From: Streptomyces sp. NBC_01476
Lineage (GTDB): Bacteria; Actinomycetota; Actinomycetes; Streptomycetales; Streptomycetaceae
Assembly: GCF_036227265.1 (NCBI RefSeq)
Contig: NZ_CP109446.1
Location: 6,713,001 to 6,777,000, forward strand
DNA length: 64,000 bases
Reading direction: 5' to 3'
Each line of letters starts with the position of its first letter. Position 1 is the first letter of the stretch. The notes below the pieces were generated by a model that was given only the letters and a program-made list of their open reading frames with translations, did not search any database and was not told the origin of the DNA. Shown in pieces: positions 8,354 to 16,898 of the stretch. The position numbers and the translations under genes are program-made.

Positions 8354-8971
8354 CTACCAGCCGGCCTTGCCGCCGGTGATCTCGCGGACCGTCGGCAGCA
8401 CCGCGTCCAGCACGGTCTGGAACCAGGCGGAGAACGGCCCGTCGGCGCGCAGCCGCTCCAGCTCCTCGGGACCGACGAAGGAGGTCTCCTCGATCTCCTC
8501 CGGGTCCGGCCGCAGCCGGTCGTGGACCAGCCCGACGAAGAGGTGGTTGTACTCCTGCTCGACCAGCCCGGAGGCCGGGTCCGGGTGGTTGTAGCGGACG
8601 GTGCCGGCCTCGCGCATCAGCACCGGGGCGACACCCAGCTCCTCGGCGGTCCGCCGGGCCGCGGCCACGAACGGCTTCTCGTCGGGGTACGGGTGCCCGC
8701 AGCAGGTGTTGGACCAGACACCGGGGGAGTGGTACTTGCCCAGCGCCCGGCGCTGGAGCAGCAGCCGGCCCTCGTCGTCGAAGAGGAAGACCGAGAAGGC
8801 GCGGTGCAGCCGCCCGGGCGCCAGGTGCGCCGACAGCTTCTCCGCCGTACCGATGGTCACGCCGTCCTCGTCGACGAGTTCGAGCATGATCGGTTCCGCG
8901 ACCCCGTTCGGGGACGGCGGGGCCGAGACCGCGCCGGGTCGGCCGGTGGCAGGACTGGTGGGCATATCCAT
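8354..8971 (-). CDS. idi: type I isopentenyl-diphosphate delta-isomerase
   Basis: The enzyme interconverts isopentenyl and dimethylallyl diphosphate, feeding the hopanoid pathway encoded 10 kb away. It is a 205-residue Nudix-fold protein with the catalytic Cys in SNTCCGHP, the catalytic Glu in QEYNHLF and the metal-binding Nudix-like segment following PDEKPFVAAARRTAEELG. Met3 (8965) is an alternative start. The gene stands alone, convergent with the ATPase gene. As I recall, S. coelicolor also has idi close to its hopanoid cluster, so the linkage looks conserved. Confidence 0.95.
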   Translation of the reverse strand: MDMPTSPATGRPGAVSAPPSPNGVAEPIMLELVDEDGVTIGTAEKLSAHLAPGRLHRAFSVFLFDDEGRLLLQRRALGKYHSPGVWSNTCCGHPYPDEKPFVAAARRTAEELGVAPVLMREAGTVRYNHPDPASGLVEQEYNHLFVGLVHDRLRPDPEEIEETSFVGPEELERLRADGPFSAWFQTVLDAVLPTVREITGGKAGW

Positions 8972-9117
8972 CCTTCGCGTTCGACGACAAGACCTTAGTC
9001 TGCCTCACCCACCGTCCCCGCCCGCGACCGCATCGCGCACCGGGACCGGCGCTTCGGGGTACGGCGGTGGGACCCGCGGGGCGCCCGCGCTCCGCCTTCC
9101 GCTTCCGGCCGCGCCGG

Positions 9118-10050
9118 TCAGCGGCACAGCCCCGCTTCGTGCTCCGCGTGGCCGCCGGGCTCCAGCTGGAAGGTGCAGTGCTCCACGTCGAAGTGGGTGC
9201 CGAGGCAGCCCTGCAGATCATGCAGCATCTTCTCGTAGCCGACCGCGTCCAGTACGTCCTGGCTGACCACCACATGGGCGGAGAGCACCGGCAGGCCCGA
9301 GGTGATCGTCCACACATGCAGGTCGTGCAGGCCCTCGACGCCGTTGAGCTCCTCGATGTGCCGGCGGATCTGGCCGATGTCCACACCCTTGGGCGCCGCC
9401 TCCAGCAGGACGTCCACCGCTTCACGCAGCAGCCGCCAGGTGCGCGGCACGATCAGCACGCCGATCAGCAGCGACGCCACCGCGTCCGCCTGCCGCCAGC
9501 CCGAGGCGAGGAAGACCACTGCCGCCACGACCACCGCGAGCGAGCCGAACGCGTCCGCCATCACCTCAAGGAACGCGCCGCGGACGTTGAGGCTCTCCTG
9601 CTGGCCGCGCATCAGCACCAGCAGCGACACCGAGTTGGCCACCAGCCCGATCAGACCGAAGACGATGGTGGCGCCGCCGTCGATCCCGTGCGGGGTGATC
9701 AGCCGCCTGATGCCCTCGTAGAAGATGAACGCGCCGACCCCGAAGAGCAGCACACCGTTGAGTACGGCGGCCAGGATCTCTGCGCGGGCGAAGCCGAAGG
9801 TGCGGCGCTCGGTCGGCGGGCGGGAGGCGATCTGGATGGCCAGCAGCGCCATACCGAGACCGGCCGCGTCGGTGGCCATGTGCCCGGCGTCCGCGAAGAG
9901 CGCAAGCGAGCCGGTCAGCAGGCTTCCGGTCACCTCGGTGACCAGCACCAGCAAGGTGATGCCGAGCGCGATCAGCAGCCGGCCGCGGTACACCGCTCCG
10001 GCGGTGCGCGCCGGAGTGTGGCCGTGACTGTGGCTGTGCCCTGCCCCCAT
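9118..10050 (-). CDS. cation diffusion facilitator (CDF) metal exporter
   Basis: The ATG at 10050 gives 310 residues and begins with the His-rich metal-binding tract HSHSHGHT; the frame extends upstream to 10128 but that part looks non-homologous. Six membrane segments follow. The transport-site signatures are DAGHMATDAAGL in helix 2 and MADAFGSLAVV in helix 5. A cytoplasmic C-terminal domain (about 205-310) carries further His residues. The family exports Zn(II), Co(II) or related divalent ions in exchange for protons. The tract and the DxxxD/HxxxD pattern suggest zinc, but the metal is an inference. Confidence 0.92.
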   Translation of the reverse strand: MGAGHSHSHGHTPARTAGAVYRGRLLIALGITLLVLVTEVTGSLLTGSLALFADAGHMATDAAGLGMALLAIQIASRPPTERRTFGFARAEILAAVLNGVLLFGVGAFIFYEGIRRLITPHGIDGGATIVFGLIGLVANSVSLLVLMRGQQESLNVRGAFLEVMADAFGSLAVVVAAVVFLASGWRQADAVASLLIGVLIVPRTWRLLREAVDVLLEAAPKGVDIGQIRRHIEELNGVEGLHDLHVWTITSGLPVLSAHVVVSQDVLDAVGYEKMLHDLQGCLGTHFDVEHCTFQLEPGGHAEHEAGLCR

Positions 10051-10438
10051 GGTCGCGGTCCCCTTCCGCCCGGTCCGCCGCGGCATCCGTACCCGTGCCG
10101 GTTTGCGTGTGCGCCGGCCAGTCAACACCGGTCACCCACCGTGGGCAAGCCGGTACTGGAGACCGTTGTCATGTGCGGTGACCTGCGGTGATGAGGCGCG
10201 CGGAACGAGAGGGCGAATGGCCGCCGGCCTCACCCGTACGGCGGAGGCGGGCGGTACGGGTGAGGCGGGCGGAACACGGGCGGAACGCGGGGCCCGGTGC
10301 GGCCGGCCGGGGCCTATCACGGGTGGGCGAACACGCAGTGAACGATGCCCGACCGGTATCCGATAGCCTCGCGGTCATGCCCGGTCCGGCGGAGTAGCCG
10401 GTGGTCAGCGGGCACTTTTCCGCACGCCTTGCCTCGCC
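10051..10438. other. 388-bp divergent intergenic region
   Basis: This is the space between the CDF exporter (minus) and the envelope-lipid operon (plus). It has short GC-rich repeats such as GAGGCGGGCGG (twice, near 10245-10270) and TGCGGTGA (twice, near 10177-10190). I see no gene or clear promoter. The main promoter of the Region 2 operon must be here. Confidence 0.5.
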
Positions 10439-12409
10439 TTGAGGGAGTGGGTACCTCTGTCGACCGCCATCCTGACCGGCCCCGGCACCGGGGCGCCGTC
10501 GTCGCCGGCCGACGATCTGCGGGCCCTCGGATTCCAGGTCGTGGCGGCGGCGACCCCGGTGGAAGCGGCCGCCCGGCTCGCCGCGATCCCGCCCGCCGAG
10601 CGGGTGGCCGTGGTCGACGCCCGCTTCGTCGGACACCGCCACACCCTGCGGCTCGCCCTCACCGACCCCCGCTTCGACGTGGCGGCGGTCCCGGGCGCCC
10701 TGTCCGTACAGGCCGCCGCCCGGCCGGCCCTGGCGAAGGCGCTCCAAGAGAAGACCGCCGGCGCGGGCGCCTCCGCCGGCCGCCCGGCCGGCCAGGCCGG
10801 CGCGGTGACGGCGCTGCACGGCCCGCCCGCCGCCGCACACGGCGCAGCGGCCGGCCGCGGCCTCCCCGCCGCCGGGCCGCAGGGCGCGGGCGGCGGCCCC
10901 GGAACCCCCGCCGACAGCCTGCCGGACCTGCTCGCCGCCGCCCTGGACGCGGAAGGAGCCGCCCCGCACCGCCCCGACCTGGGTGTCCTCGTCGCCGAGG
11001 TGCCCGTGGACGACGCCGGGCGGGCCGCCGCCGAAGCGGCGGTCGCCGCGGTGGACGACGAGGCGGTACGGCTGCGCAGCGCGGTGAAGTCCCGGGACGG
11101 CTTCTTCACCACCCACTTCGTCAGCCCGTACTCCCGCTACATCGCCCGCTGGTGCGCCCGGCGCGGCCTGACCCCCAACCAGGTCACCACCGCCTCCCTG
11201 GTGGTGGCGCTGATCGCGGCCGGCTGCGCGGCCACCGGCACCCGTGGCGGCTACCTCGCGGCCGGTGTGCTGCTGCTCGCCTCCTTCGTCCTGGACTGCA
11301 CCGACGGCCAGCTGGCGCGCTACTCGCTGCGGTTCTCGACGCTCGGCGCCTGGCTGGACGCGACCTTCGACCGGGCCAAGGAGTACGCCTTCTACGCCGG
11401 GCTCGCCCTCGGCGCCGCCCGCGGCGGTGACGACGTATGGGCGCTGGCACTGGGCGCGATGGTGCTGCAGACCTGCCGCCACGTGGTGGACTTCGCCTTC
11501 AACGAGGCCAATCACGACGCGAGCGGCGCGACGGGCGGTGCCAGTCCCACCGCGGCGCTGTCCGGCCGGCTGGACAGCGTCGGCTGGACGGTCTGGCTGC
11601 GCCGGATGATCGTGCTGCCGATCGGTGAACGCTGGGCGCTGATCGCGGTGCTCACCGCGGCCACCACCCCCCGGATCACCTTCGTGGTGCTGCTCATCGG
11701 CTGCGCCTTCGCCGCCTGCTACACCACCGCGGGACGCGTACTGCGTTCCCTCGCCCGCAAGGCCCGCCGCACCGACCGGGCCGCCCGGGCGCTCGACGAC
11801 CTCGCCGACAGCGGGCCGCTCGCCGAAGCCGTGGCCCGCCTCACCGGGCCGTTCGCCCGGCGGCTGCCGTCCTTCGCGCCGCCCGTGGCCGCACTGGCCG
11901 GCGGCGCGCTGCTGACCGCGACCGCCGCGCTCGCCCCGCGCGGCAGCGCCTGGCCGGTGGCCGCCGCCGCCGTATACGTCATCACCTCGGGCCTCGCGGT
12001 GGCCCGGCCGCTCAAAGGCGCCCTGGACTGGCTGGTCCCGCCCTTCTTCCGGGCTGCCGAATACGGCACCTACCTGGCATTGGCGGCCTCATCACAGGTA
12101 AACGGAGCATTGCCAGCCGCTTTCGGGCTGGTGGCGGCGGTCGCCTACCATCATTACGACACGGTGTACCGCATCCGCGGCGGTACCGGGGCTCCACCCA
12201 GGGTTCTGGTACGCACGGCGGGCGGGCACGAGGGCCGGGCACTGCTGGTGACCGTCCTCGCGGCCGCCCTGGTGCACCGCTCGGGCTTCCAGGTCGCGCT
12301 GACGGTGCTCGCTGCCGTGCTGGCGCTGTTGGTCCTGATCGAGAGCATCCGCTTCTGGGTGTCCTCCGGGGCTCCCGCCGTACACGACGAATCAGGAGAA
12401 CCCGCATGA
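10439..12409 (+). CDS. CDP-alcohol phosphotransferase with extra N- and C-terminal domains (DUF5941-like)
   Basis: This 656-residue membrane protein has an Ala-rich N-terminal domain of about 200 residues with no clear catalytic motif. The central CDP-alcohol phosphatidyltransferase domain has the complete signature DCTDGQLAR-N8-GAWLDATFD, with all four Asp, at about 287-312. A C-terminal membrane-rich domain ends with four to six helices (about 470-645). The enzyme should transfer a phospho-alcohol from a CDP-alcohol to an acceptor at the membrane. The TTG at 10439 has no ribosome-binding site. A CTG at 10457 (LSTAILTG) has GAGGGAG nine bases upstream and may be the real start. It overlaps the next gene by 4 bp and heads an operon of six or seven genes. 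Confidence 0.85.
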   Translation: MREWVPLSTAILTGPGTGAPSSPADDLRALGFQVVAAATPVEAAARLAAIPPAERVAVVDARFVGHRHTLRLALTDPRFDVAAVPGALSVQAAARPALAKALQEKTAGAGASAGRPAGQAGAVTALHGPPAAAHGAAAGRGLPAAGPQGAGGGPGTPADSLPDLLAAALDAEGAAPHRPDLGVLVAEVPVDDAGRAAAEAAVAAVDDEAVRLRSAVKSRDGFFTTHFVSPYSRYIARWCARRGLTPNQVTTASLVVALIAAGCAATGTRGGYLAAGVLLLASFVLDCTDGQLARYSLRFSTLGAWLDATFDRAKEYAFYAGLALGAARGGDDVWALALGAMVLQTCRHVVDFAFNEANHDASGATGGASPTAALSGRLDSVGWTVWLRRMIVLPIGERWALIAVLTAATTPRITFVVLLIGCAFAACYTTAGRVLRSLARKARRTDRAARALDDLADSGPLAEAVARLTGPFARRLPSFAPPVAALAGGALLTATAALAPRGSAWPVAAAAVYVITSGLAVARPLKGALDWLVPPFFRAAEYGTYLALAASSQVNGALPAAFGLVAAVAYHHYDTVYRIRGGTGAPPRVLVRTAGGHEGRALLVTVLAAALVHRSGFQVALTVLAAVLALLVLIESIRFWVSSGAPAVHDESGEPA

Positions 12410-13158
12410 TCGGCCTCGTGCTGGCGGCCGGCGCCGGACGCCGTCTGCGCCCCTATACCGACACCCTGCCCAAGGCACTGGTGCCGGTGGGTCCCGAGGG
12501 CGCCGAGGACAGCATCACCGTGCTCGACCTGACCCTCGGCAACTTCGCCGAGGTCGGGATCACCGAGGTCGCGGTCGTCGTGGGGTACCGCAAGGAAGCG
12601 GTGTACGAGCGCCAGGCGGAGCTGGAGGCCAAGTACGGCGTCACCCTCACCCTGGTCGACAACGACAAGGCAGAGGAGTGGAACAACGCCTACTCCCTGT
12701 GGTGCGCGCGCGATGTGCTCCGGCAGGGCGTGATCCTGGCCAACGGCGACACCGTGCACCCGGTGTCGGTGGAGAAGACACTGCTCGCCGCCCGCGGCGG
12801 GGACCGCCGGATCATCCTGGCGCTCGACACCGTCAAGCACCTCGCCGACGAGGAGATGAAGGTCGTCGCCGACCCGGCCAAGGGCATGCGCCGGATCACC
12901 AAGCTGATGGACCCGGCAGAGGCCACCGGCGAGTACATCGGCGTCACCCTCATCGAGGGCGAGGCGGCCGGCGCCCTCGCCGACGCGCTGCGGACCACCT
13001 TCGAGCGCGACCCGCAGCTGTACTACGAGGACGGCTACCAGGAACTGGTCGACCGGGGCTTCACCATCGACGTGGCACCGATCGGTGCCGTGCCCTGGGT
13101 GGAGATCGACAACCACGCCGACCTCGCCAGGGGAAGGGAGATCGCGTGCCAGTACTGA
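12406..13158 (+). CDS. LicC-like nucleotidyltransferase (sugar/alcohol-phosphate cytidylyltransferase)
   Basis: This 250-residue cytosolic enzyme has the nucleotidyltransferase signature LAAGAGRRLRPYTDTLPKALV at the N-terminus and NNAYSLW (about 97), seen in LicC-type phosphocholine cytidylyltransferases. It also has the metal-binding ANGDTVHP and a late EIDNHADL. It should activate a phospho-alcohol as its CDP (or NDP) derivative, the donor needed by the two flanking CDP-alcohol phosphotransferases. The neighbouring dehydrogenase suggests glycerol-1-phosphate as substrate; this is inference. It overlaps the genes before (4 bp, ATGA) and after (13 bp), indicating translational coupling. Confidence 0.85.
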   Translation: MIGLVLAAGAGRRLRPYTDTLPKALVPVGPEGAEDSITVLDLTLGNFAEVGITEVAVVVGYRKEAVYERQAELEAKYGVTLTLVDNDKAEEWNNAYSLWCARDVLRQGVILANGDTVHPVSVEKTLLAARGGDRRIILALDTVKHLADEEMKVVADPAKGMRRITKLMDPAEATGEYIGVTLIEGEAAGALADALRTTFERDPQLYYEDGYQELVDRGFTIDVAPIGAVPWVEIDNHADLARGREIACQY

Positions 13159-14207
13159 CCCGGCTGATTCCCTCGCCGGTGGTCGTCGACATCAACAGCG
13201 GCGCCCTCGCCGACCTCTCCAAGCTCCTCGCGGACCAGCGGATCTCGACCTCGGGCAAGCTCGCCGTCGCGGTCAGCGAGGGCTCCGGCAGCAAGCTCCA
13301 CGACCGGCTGACGCCCGAACTGCCCGGCGCCGACTGGTACCCCGTGCACGGCGGCACCATCGACGCCGCGGTCAAGCTCGCCGACGCCATGCGCGGCAAG
13401 CGCTACGACGCGGTGGTGGGGCTGGGCGGCGGCAAGATCATCGACGTCACCAAGTACGCCGCCGCCCGGGTCGGGCTGCCGATGGTCGCGGTCGCCACCA
13501 ACCTCTCGCACGACGGCATCTGCTCGCCGGTGGCCACCTTGGACAACGACAACGGCCGCGGGTCCTACGGCGTCCCCACACCGATCGCGCTGGTGATCGA
13601 CCTGGACGTGATCCGTGAGGCGCCCGCACGCTATGTCCGGGCCGGCATCGGCGACGCGGTCTCCAATCTGTCGGCGCTGGCCGACTGGGAGCTGTCGCAC
13701 CGCGAGACCGGCGAGCCGATCGACGGACTGGCCGCCGCGATGGCCCGCAGCGCCGGCGAATCGGTGCTGCGCCACCCCGGCGGCATCGGCGACGACGACT
13801 TCCTGGTGGTCCTCTCCGAGGGCCTGGTGCTCTCCGGGATCGCCATGTCCATCAGCGGCGACACCCGCCCCTCCTCCGGGGCGTGCCACGAAATCAGCCA
13901 CGCCCTGGACCTGCTCCACCCGCAGCGCGCCGCCGCGCACGGCGAGCAGGTCGGTCTTGGCGCCGCCTTTGCGATGCATTTGCGCGGTGCGTACGGGGCC
14001 TCCGGGATGATCGCGGAGGCGCTGCGCCGCCACGGGCTACCGGTACTGCCGGCCGAGATCGGATTCACCGACCGGGAGTTCGCCGAGGCGGTGCGGTACG
14101 CCCCGCAGACCCGCCCCGGGAGGTACACGATTCTCGAACACCTGGACCTGTCCGACACCGATATCAGGGACGCTTACGCCGACTATGCCAAAGCCATCAG
14201 TAGCTGA
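13146..14207 (+). CDS. iron/zinc alcohol dehydrogenase, glycerol-1-phosphate dehydrogenase-like (AraM/G1PDH type)
   Basis: From the GTG at 13146 the protein has 353 residues. It shows the dinucleotide-binding GGGKIIDVTKYAA, the family segment NLSHDGICSPVATL, and metal-ligand regions ISGDTRPSSGACHEISHALD and HGEQVGLG. These are features of sn-glycerol-1-phosphate dehydrogenases, which reduce dihydroxyacetone phosphate to G1P with NAD(P)H. G1P is the archaeal-type glycerol stereoisomer and is unusual in bacteria apart from the AraM/PcrB route. Between a cytidylyltransferase and a CDP-alcohol phosphotransferase it would provide the phospho-alcohol for an envelope polymer or lipid. Other 2-deoxy-inosose-synthase-like family members are possible, so the substrate remains inferred. 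Confidence 0.82.
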   Translation: MPVLTRLIPSPVVVDINSGALADLSKLLADQRISTSGKLAVAVSEGSGSKLHDRLTPELPGADWYPVHGGTIDAAVKLADAMRGKRYDAVVGLGGGKIIDVTKYAAARVGLPMVAVATNLSHDGICSPVATLDNDNGRGSYGVPTPIALVIDLDVIREAPARYVRAGIGDAVSNLSALADWELSHRETGEPIDGLAAAMARSAGESVLRHPGGIGDDDFLVVLSEGLVLSGIAMSISGDTRPSSGACHEISHALDLLHPQRAAAHGEQVGLGAAFAMHLRGAYGASGMIAEALRRHGLPVLPAEIGFTDREFAEAVRYAPQTRPGRYTILEHLDLSDTDIRDAYADYAKAISS

Positions 14208-14970
14208 ACTGCGCCCGGTCGTTCACCCCGGTGGCATCAAGGACCGGAAGAACGGCGAACACTGGGCCGGGCGCCTGTACATGCGCGAGATCTCGCTGCG
14301 CTGCACCCGGGTGCTGCTCAACTCGCCGCTGAGCCCCAACCAGTACACGTATCTGATGATCGTGGCCGGTATGGCGGCCGGCGCCGCGCTGCTGATCCCC
14401 GGGCTCACCGGCGGCATCCTCGGGGCGCTGCTGATCCAGCTGTACCTGCTGCTGGACTGCGTGGACGGCGAGCTGGCCCGCTGGCGCCACCAGACCTCGA
14501 CCGTGGGCGTCTACCTGGACCGGGTCGGGCACTACCTCTCCGAGGCGACCCTGCTGGTCGGCTTCGGCATCCGGGCCGCGGACATCTTCCACAAGGACGG
14601 CGCGTCCACCCAGTGGCAGTGGGCGTTCCTGGGCACGCTGGCCGCGCTCGGCGCGATCCTGATCAAGGCCGAGACCGACCTGGTGGACGTGGCCAGGACC
14701 CGGCGCGGGATGCCCGCCGCGGAGGAGACCGCGAACGTGCCGCGCTCCTCCGGGGTGGCGCTGGCCCGGCGGGCCGCGTCCGCGCTGAAGTTCCACCGGC
14801 TGGTCGGCGGGGTCGAGGCGTCCTTGCTGATGCTGCTGGCGGCCATCGGCGACCACTTCCACGGCGACCTGCTCTTCACCCGGGTCGCGGTGGTGGTGCT
14901 GGCCGCCGTGGCGGTACTGCAGACCCTGCTGCACCTGGTGAGCATCCTCGCATCCAGCAGGCTGAAGTGA
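14185..14970 (+). CDS. second CDP-alcohol phosphatidyltransferase, last motif Asp replaced by His
   Basis: This 261-residue integral membrane enzyme has about five to six helices. The signature reads DCVDGELAR-N8-GVYLDRVGH at about 93-117. The family consensus is DxxDGxxAR-N8-GxxxDxxxD, so the fourth acidic residue, usually proposed as catalytic base, is His here. The other residues are intact, and a His could still act as a base. It probably moves a phospho-alcohol unit onto a lipid or glycan acceptor. It overlaps the dehydrogenase gene by 23 bp and is followed directly by the glycosyltransferase. Confidence 0.85.
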   Translation: MPKPSVAELRPVVHPGGIKDRKNGEHWAGRLYMREISLRCTRVLLNSPLSPNQYTYLMIVAGMAAGAALLIPGLTGGILGALLIQLYLLLDCVDGELARWRHQTSTVGVYLDRVGHYLSEATLLVGFGIRAADIFHKDGASTQWQWAFLGTLAALGAILIKAETDLVDVARTRRGMPAAEETANVPRSSGVALARRAASALKFHRLVGGVEASLLMLLAAIGDHFHGDLLFTRVAVVVLAAVAVLQTLLHLVSILASSRLK

Positions 14971-15014
14971 GCGCCCGCAGGAAGGGGCGCAAGAACGCCA
15001 GGAGGAGGCCCCCG

Positions 15015-15887
15015 ATGAAGCTCGGGGTGGTGATCATCACCATGGGCAGCCGGCCCGAGGAGCTGCAGGACCTGCTGGACTCGGTGGCCAAGCAGCAGGG
15101 CCCGGCGCTGCGGGTCGCGGTGGTCGGCAACGGCACCCCGCTGCCGCCGCTGCCCGGGGACGTACGCACCGTGGAGCTGCCGGAGAACATCGGCATCCCC
15201 GGCGGCCGGAACATCGGGGTCGACCTGTTCGGCCCGGGCGGCTCCGAGGTCGACGCGGTGGTCTTCCTGGACGACGACGGGATACTTCCCTGCGACGACA
15301 CCGCGGAGCTCGTCAGAGCGGCCTTCACGGCCAATCCCAGGCTCGGCATCATCAGCTTCCGGATCGCCGATCCGGTGTCCGGCGTCACCCAGCGCCGCCA
15401 TGTCCCACGGCTGCGCGCCTCCGACCCGATGCGGGACTCGCCGGTCACCACCTTCCTCGGCGGTGCCTGCGCGATCCGCACCCGGATCTTCCGGGAGGTG
15501 GGCCGGCTGCCCGAGGAGTTCTTCTACGCGCACGAGGAGACGGATCTGGCCTGGCGAGCTCTTGACGTCGGCTGGCAGATCGAGTATCGGTCCGACCTCG
15601 TACTGCACCATCCGGCTACCTCGCCGTCCCGGCACGCGGTCTACCACCGGCTGGTGGCCCGTAACCGCGTGTGGCTGGCCCGTCGCAATCTGCCCTGGGT
15701 GCTCGTCCCGGTCTATCTCGGCGTATGGTTCGCTCTTACGCTGCTGCGCCGGCCGTCCCGACCGGCGCTGCGGGCCTGGCTCGGCGGTTTCCGGGAGGGC
15801 TGGACCACTCCCTGCGGCGAACGGCGGCCGATGAGCTGGCGCACGGTCTGGCGGTTGACCCGGCTGGGCCGACCCCCGATTATCTGA
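15015..15887 (+). CDS. family 2 glycosyltransferase
   Basis: From the ATG at 15015, with GGAGGAGG six bases upstream, the protein has 290 residues. A GTG at 14967 overlapping the previous stop is an alternative that adds a basic N-terminal extension. The GT-A fold is shown by the N-terminal LGVVIITMGSRPEELQDLL, the acidic metal-binding triad FLDDDGIL (about 84) and the acceptor-side motif FFYAHEETDLAWRA (about 170). A hydrophobic C-terminal segment (LPWVLVPVYLGVWFALTLL) suggests membrane contact. It should add a sugar to the lipid or polymer made by the surrounding CDP-alcohol enzymes. Confidence 0.9.
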   Translation: MKLGVVIITMGSRPEELQDLLDSVAKQQGPALRVAVVGNGTPLPPLPGDVRTVELPENIGIPGGRNIGVDLFGPGGSEVDAVVFLDDDGILPCDDTAELVRAAFTANPRLGIISFRIADPVSGVTQRRHVPRLRASDPMRDSPVTTFLGGACAIRTRIFREVGRLPEEFFYAHEETDLAWRALDVGWQIEYRSDLVLHHPATSPSRHAVYHRLVARNRVWLARRNLPWVLVPVYLGVWFALTLLRRPSRPALRAWLGGFREGWTTPCGERRPMSWRTVWRLTRLGRPPII

Positions 15888-15959
15888 AAAGCTCGGACCT
15901 GAGAGCATCAGGCGCAGCCCGGGAATCCCCCTGCCCCGGCGCGCACCTTGAGGACGAAA

Positions 15960-16898
15960 GTGTCAACTGTGAGCGAGACAACGCACAATGGTGCGGTCGC
16001 CGTCGGTGCCCCCCCGGCGCCCTCGGCCGATGACGGCTTGAGCCCCGCCCAGCTTGCGGCCAAGTACGGCCTCTCCGTCAGCGGTGCCCGTCCCGGCCTG
16101 CTGGAGTACACGCGGCAGTTGTGGGGCCGCCGACATTTCATCAATGAGTTCGCCAAGGCGCGTACCGCTGCCCAGTACACCCAGGCGCGGCTCGGACAGC
16201 TGTGGCAGGTGATGACGCCGCTGCTGAACGCGGCCGTCTACTACTTGATCTTCGGCCTGCTGATCGGCACCAGCAAGGGCATCGACAACTTCATCGCCTT
16301 CCTGGTCACCGGCGTCTTCATCTTCACCTTCACCCAGTCCTCGGTGATGAGTGGTGTCCGGGCCATCGCCGGCAACCTCGGTCTGATCCGGGCGCTGCAC
16401 TTCCCGCGCGCCTCGATGCCGATCGCGCTGACGCTGATGCAGCTTCAGCAGCTGCTGATGTCGATGTTCGTCCTGCTGTCGATCGTGCTGATGACCGGTG
16501 AGACCCCGGACCTCTCCTGGCTGTTGGCCATCCCGGCGCTGCTGACCCAGTGGGTGTTCAACACCGGCCTGGCACTGATCGTGGCCCGGCTCGGCAGCAA
16601 GATGACCGACCTGGCGCAGCTGATGCCGTTCATGCTCCGCACTTGGATGTACGTCTCCGGCGTCATGTACAGCATCGACAAGCTCACCGCGACCGCGCCG
16701 CACTTCGTCCGGATCCTGCTCGACATCAACCCGGCCGCGGTCTACATCGACCTGATGCGCTTCGCGCTGATCGACAGTGTCACCGGCTCCCAGATGCCGC
16801 CGCACGTATGGGCCAGCGCGGTCGGCTGGGCGGTGCTGGTGGGCGTCGGCGGGTACATCTACTTCTGGAAGGCTGAAGAGCAGTATGGCCGTGGCTGA
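15960..16898 (+). CDS. ABC-2 type polysaccharide/teichoic-acid exporter permease (Wzm/TagG-like)
   Basis: The GTG at 15960 follows GAGGA by about six bases and yields 312 residues; a TTG at 15948 is also open. After a polar N-terminus of about 50 residues and the conserved amphipathic entry (LWGRRHFINEFAKARTAAQYTQARLGQLWQV), six membrane helices follow. The arrangement matches ABC-2 permeases that export undecaprenyl-linked glycans or teichoic acids. It overlaps the ATPase gene by 14 bp. The pair implies that the product of this operon is carried across the cytoplasmic membrane. Confidence 0.9.
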   Translation: MSTVSETTHNGAVAVGAPPAPSADDGLSPAQLAAKYGLSVSGARPGLLEYTRQLWGRRHFINEFAKARTAAQYTQARLGQLWQVMTPLLNAAVYYLIFGLLIGTSKGIDNFIAFLVTGVFIFTFTQSSVMSGVRAIAGNLGLIRALHFPRASMPIALTLMQLQQLLMSMFVLLSIVLMTGETPDLSWLLAIPALLTQWVFNTGLALIVARLGSKMTDLAQLMPFMLRTWMYVSGVMYSIDKLTATAPHFVRILLDINPAAVYIDLMRFALIDSVTGSQMPPHVWASAVGWAVLVGVGGYIYFWKAEEQYGRG

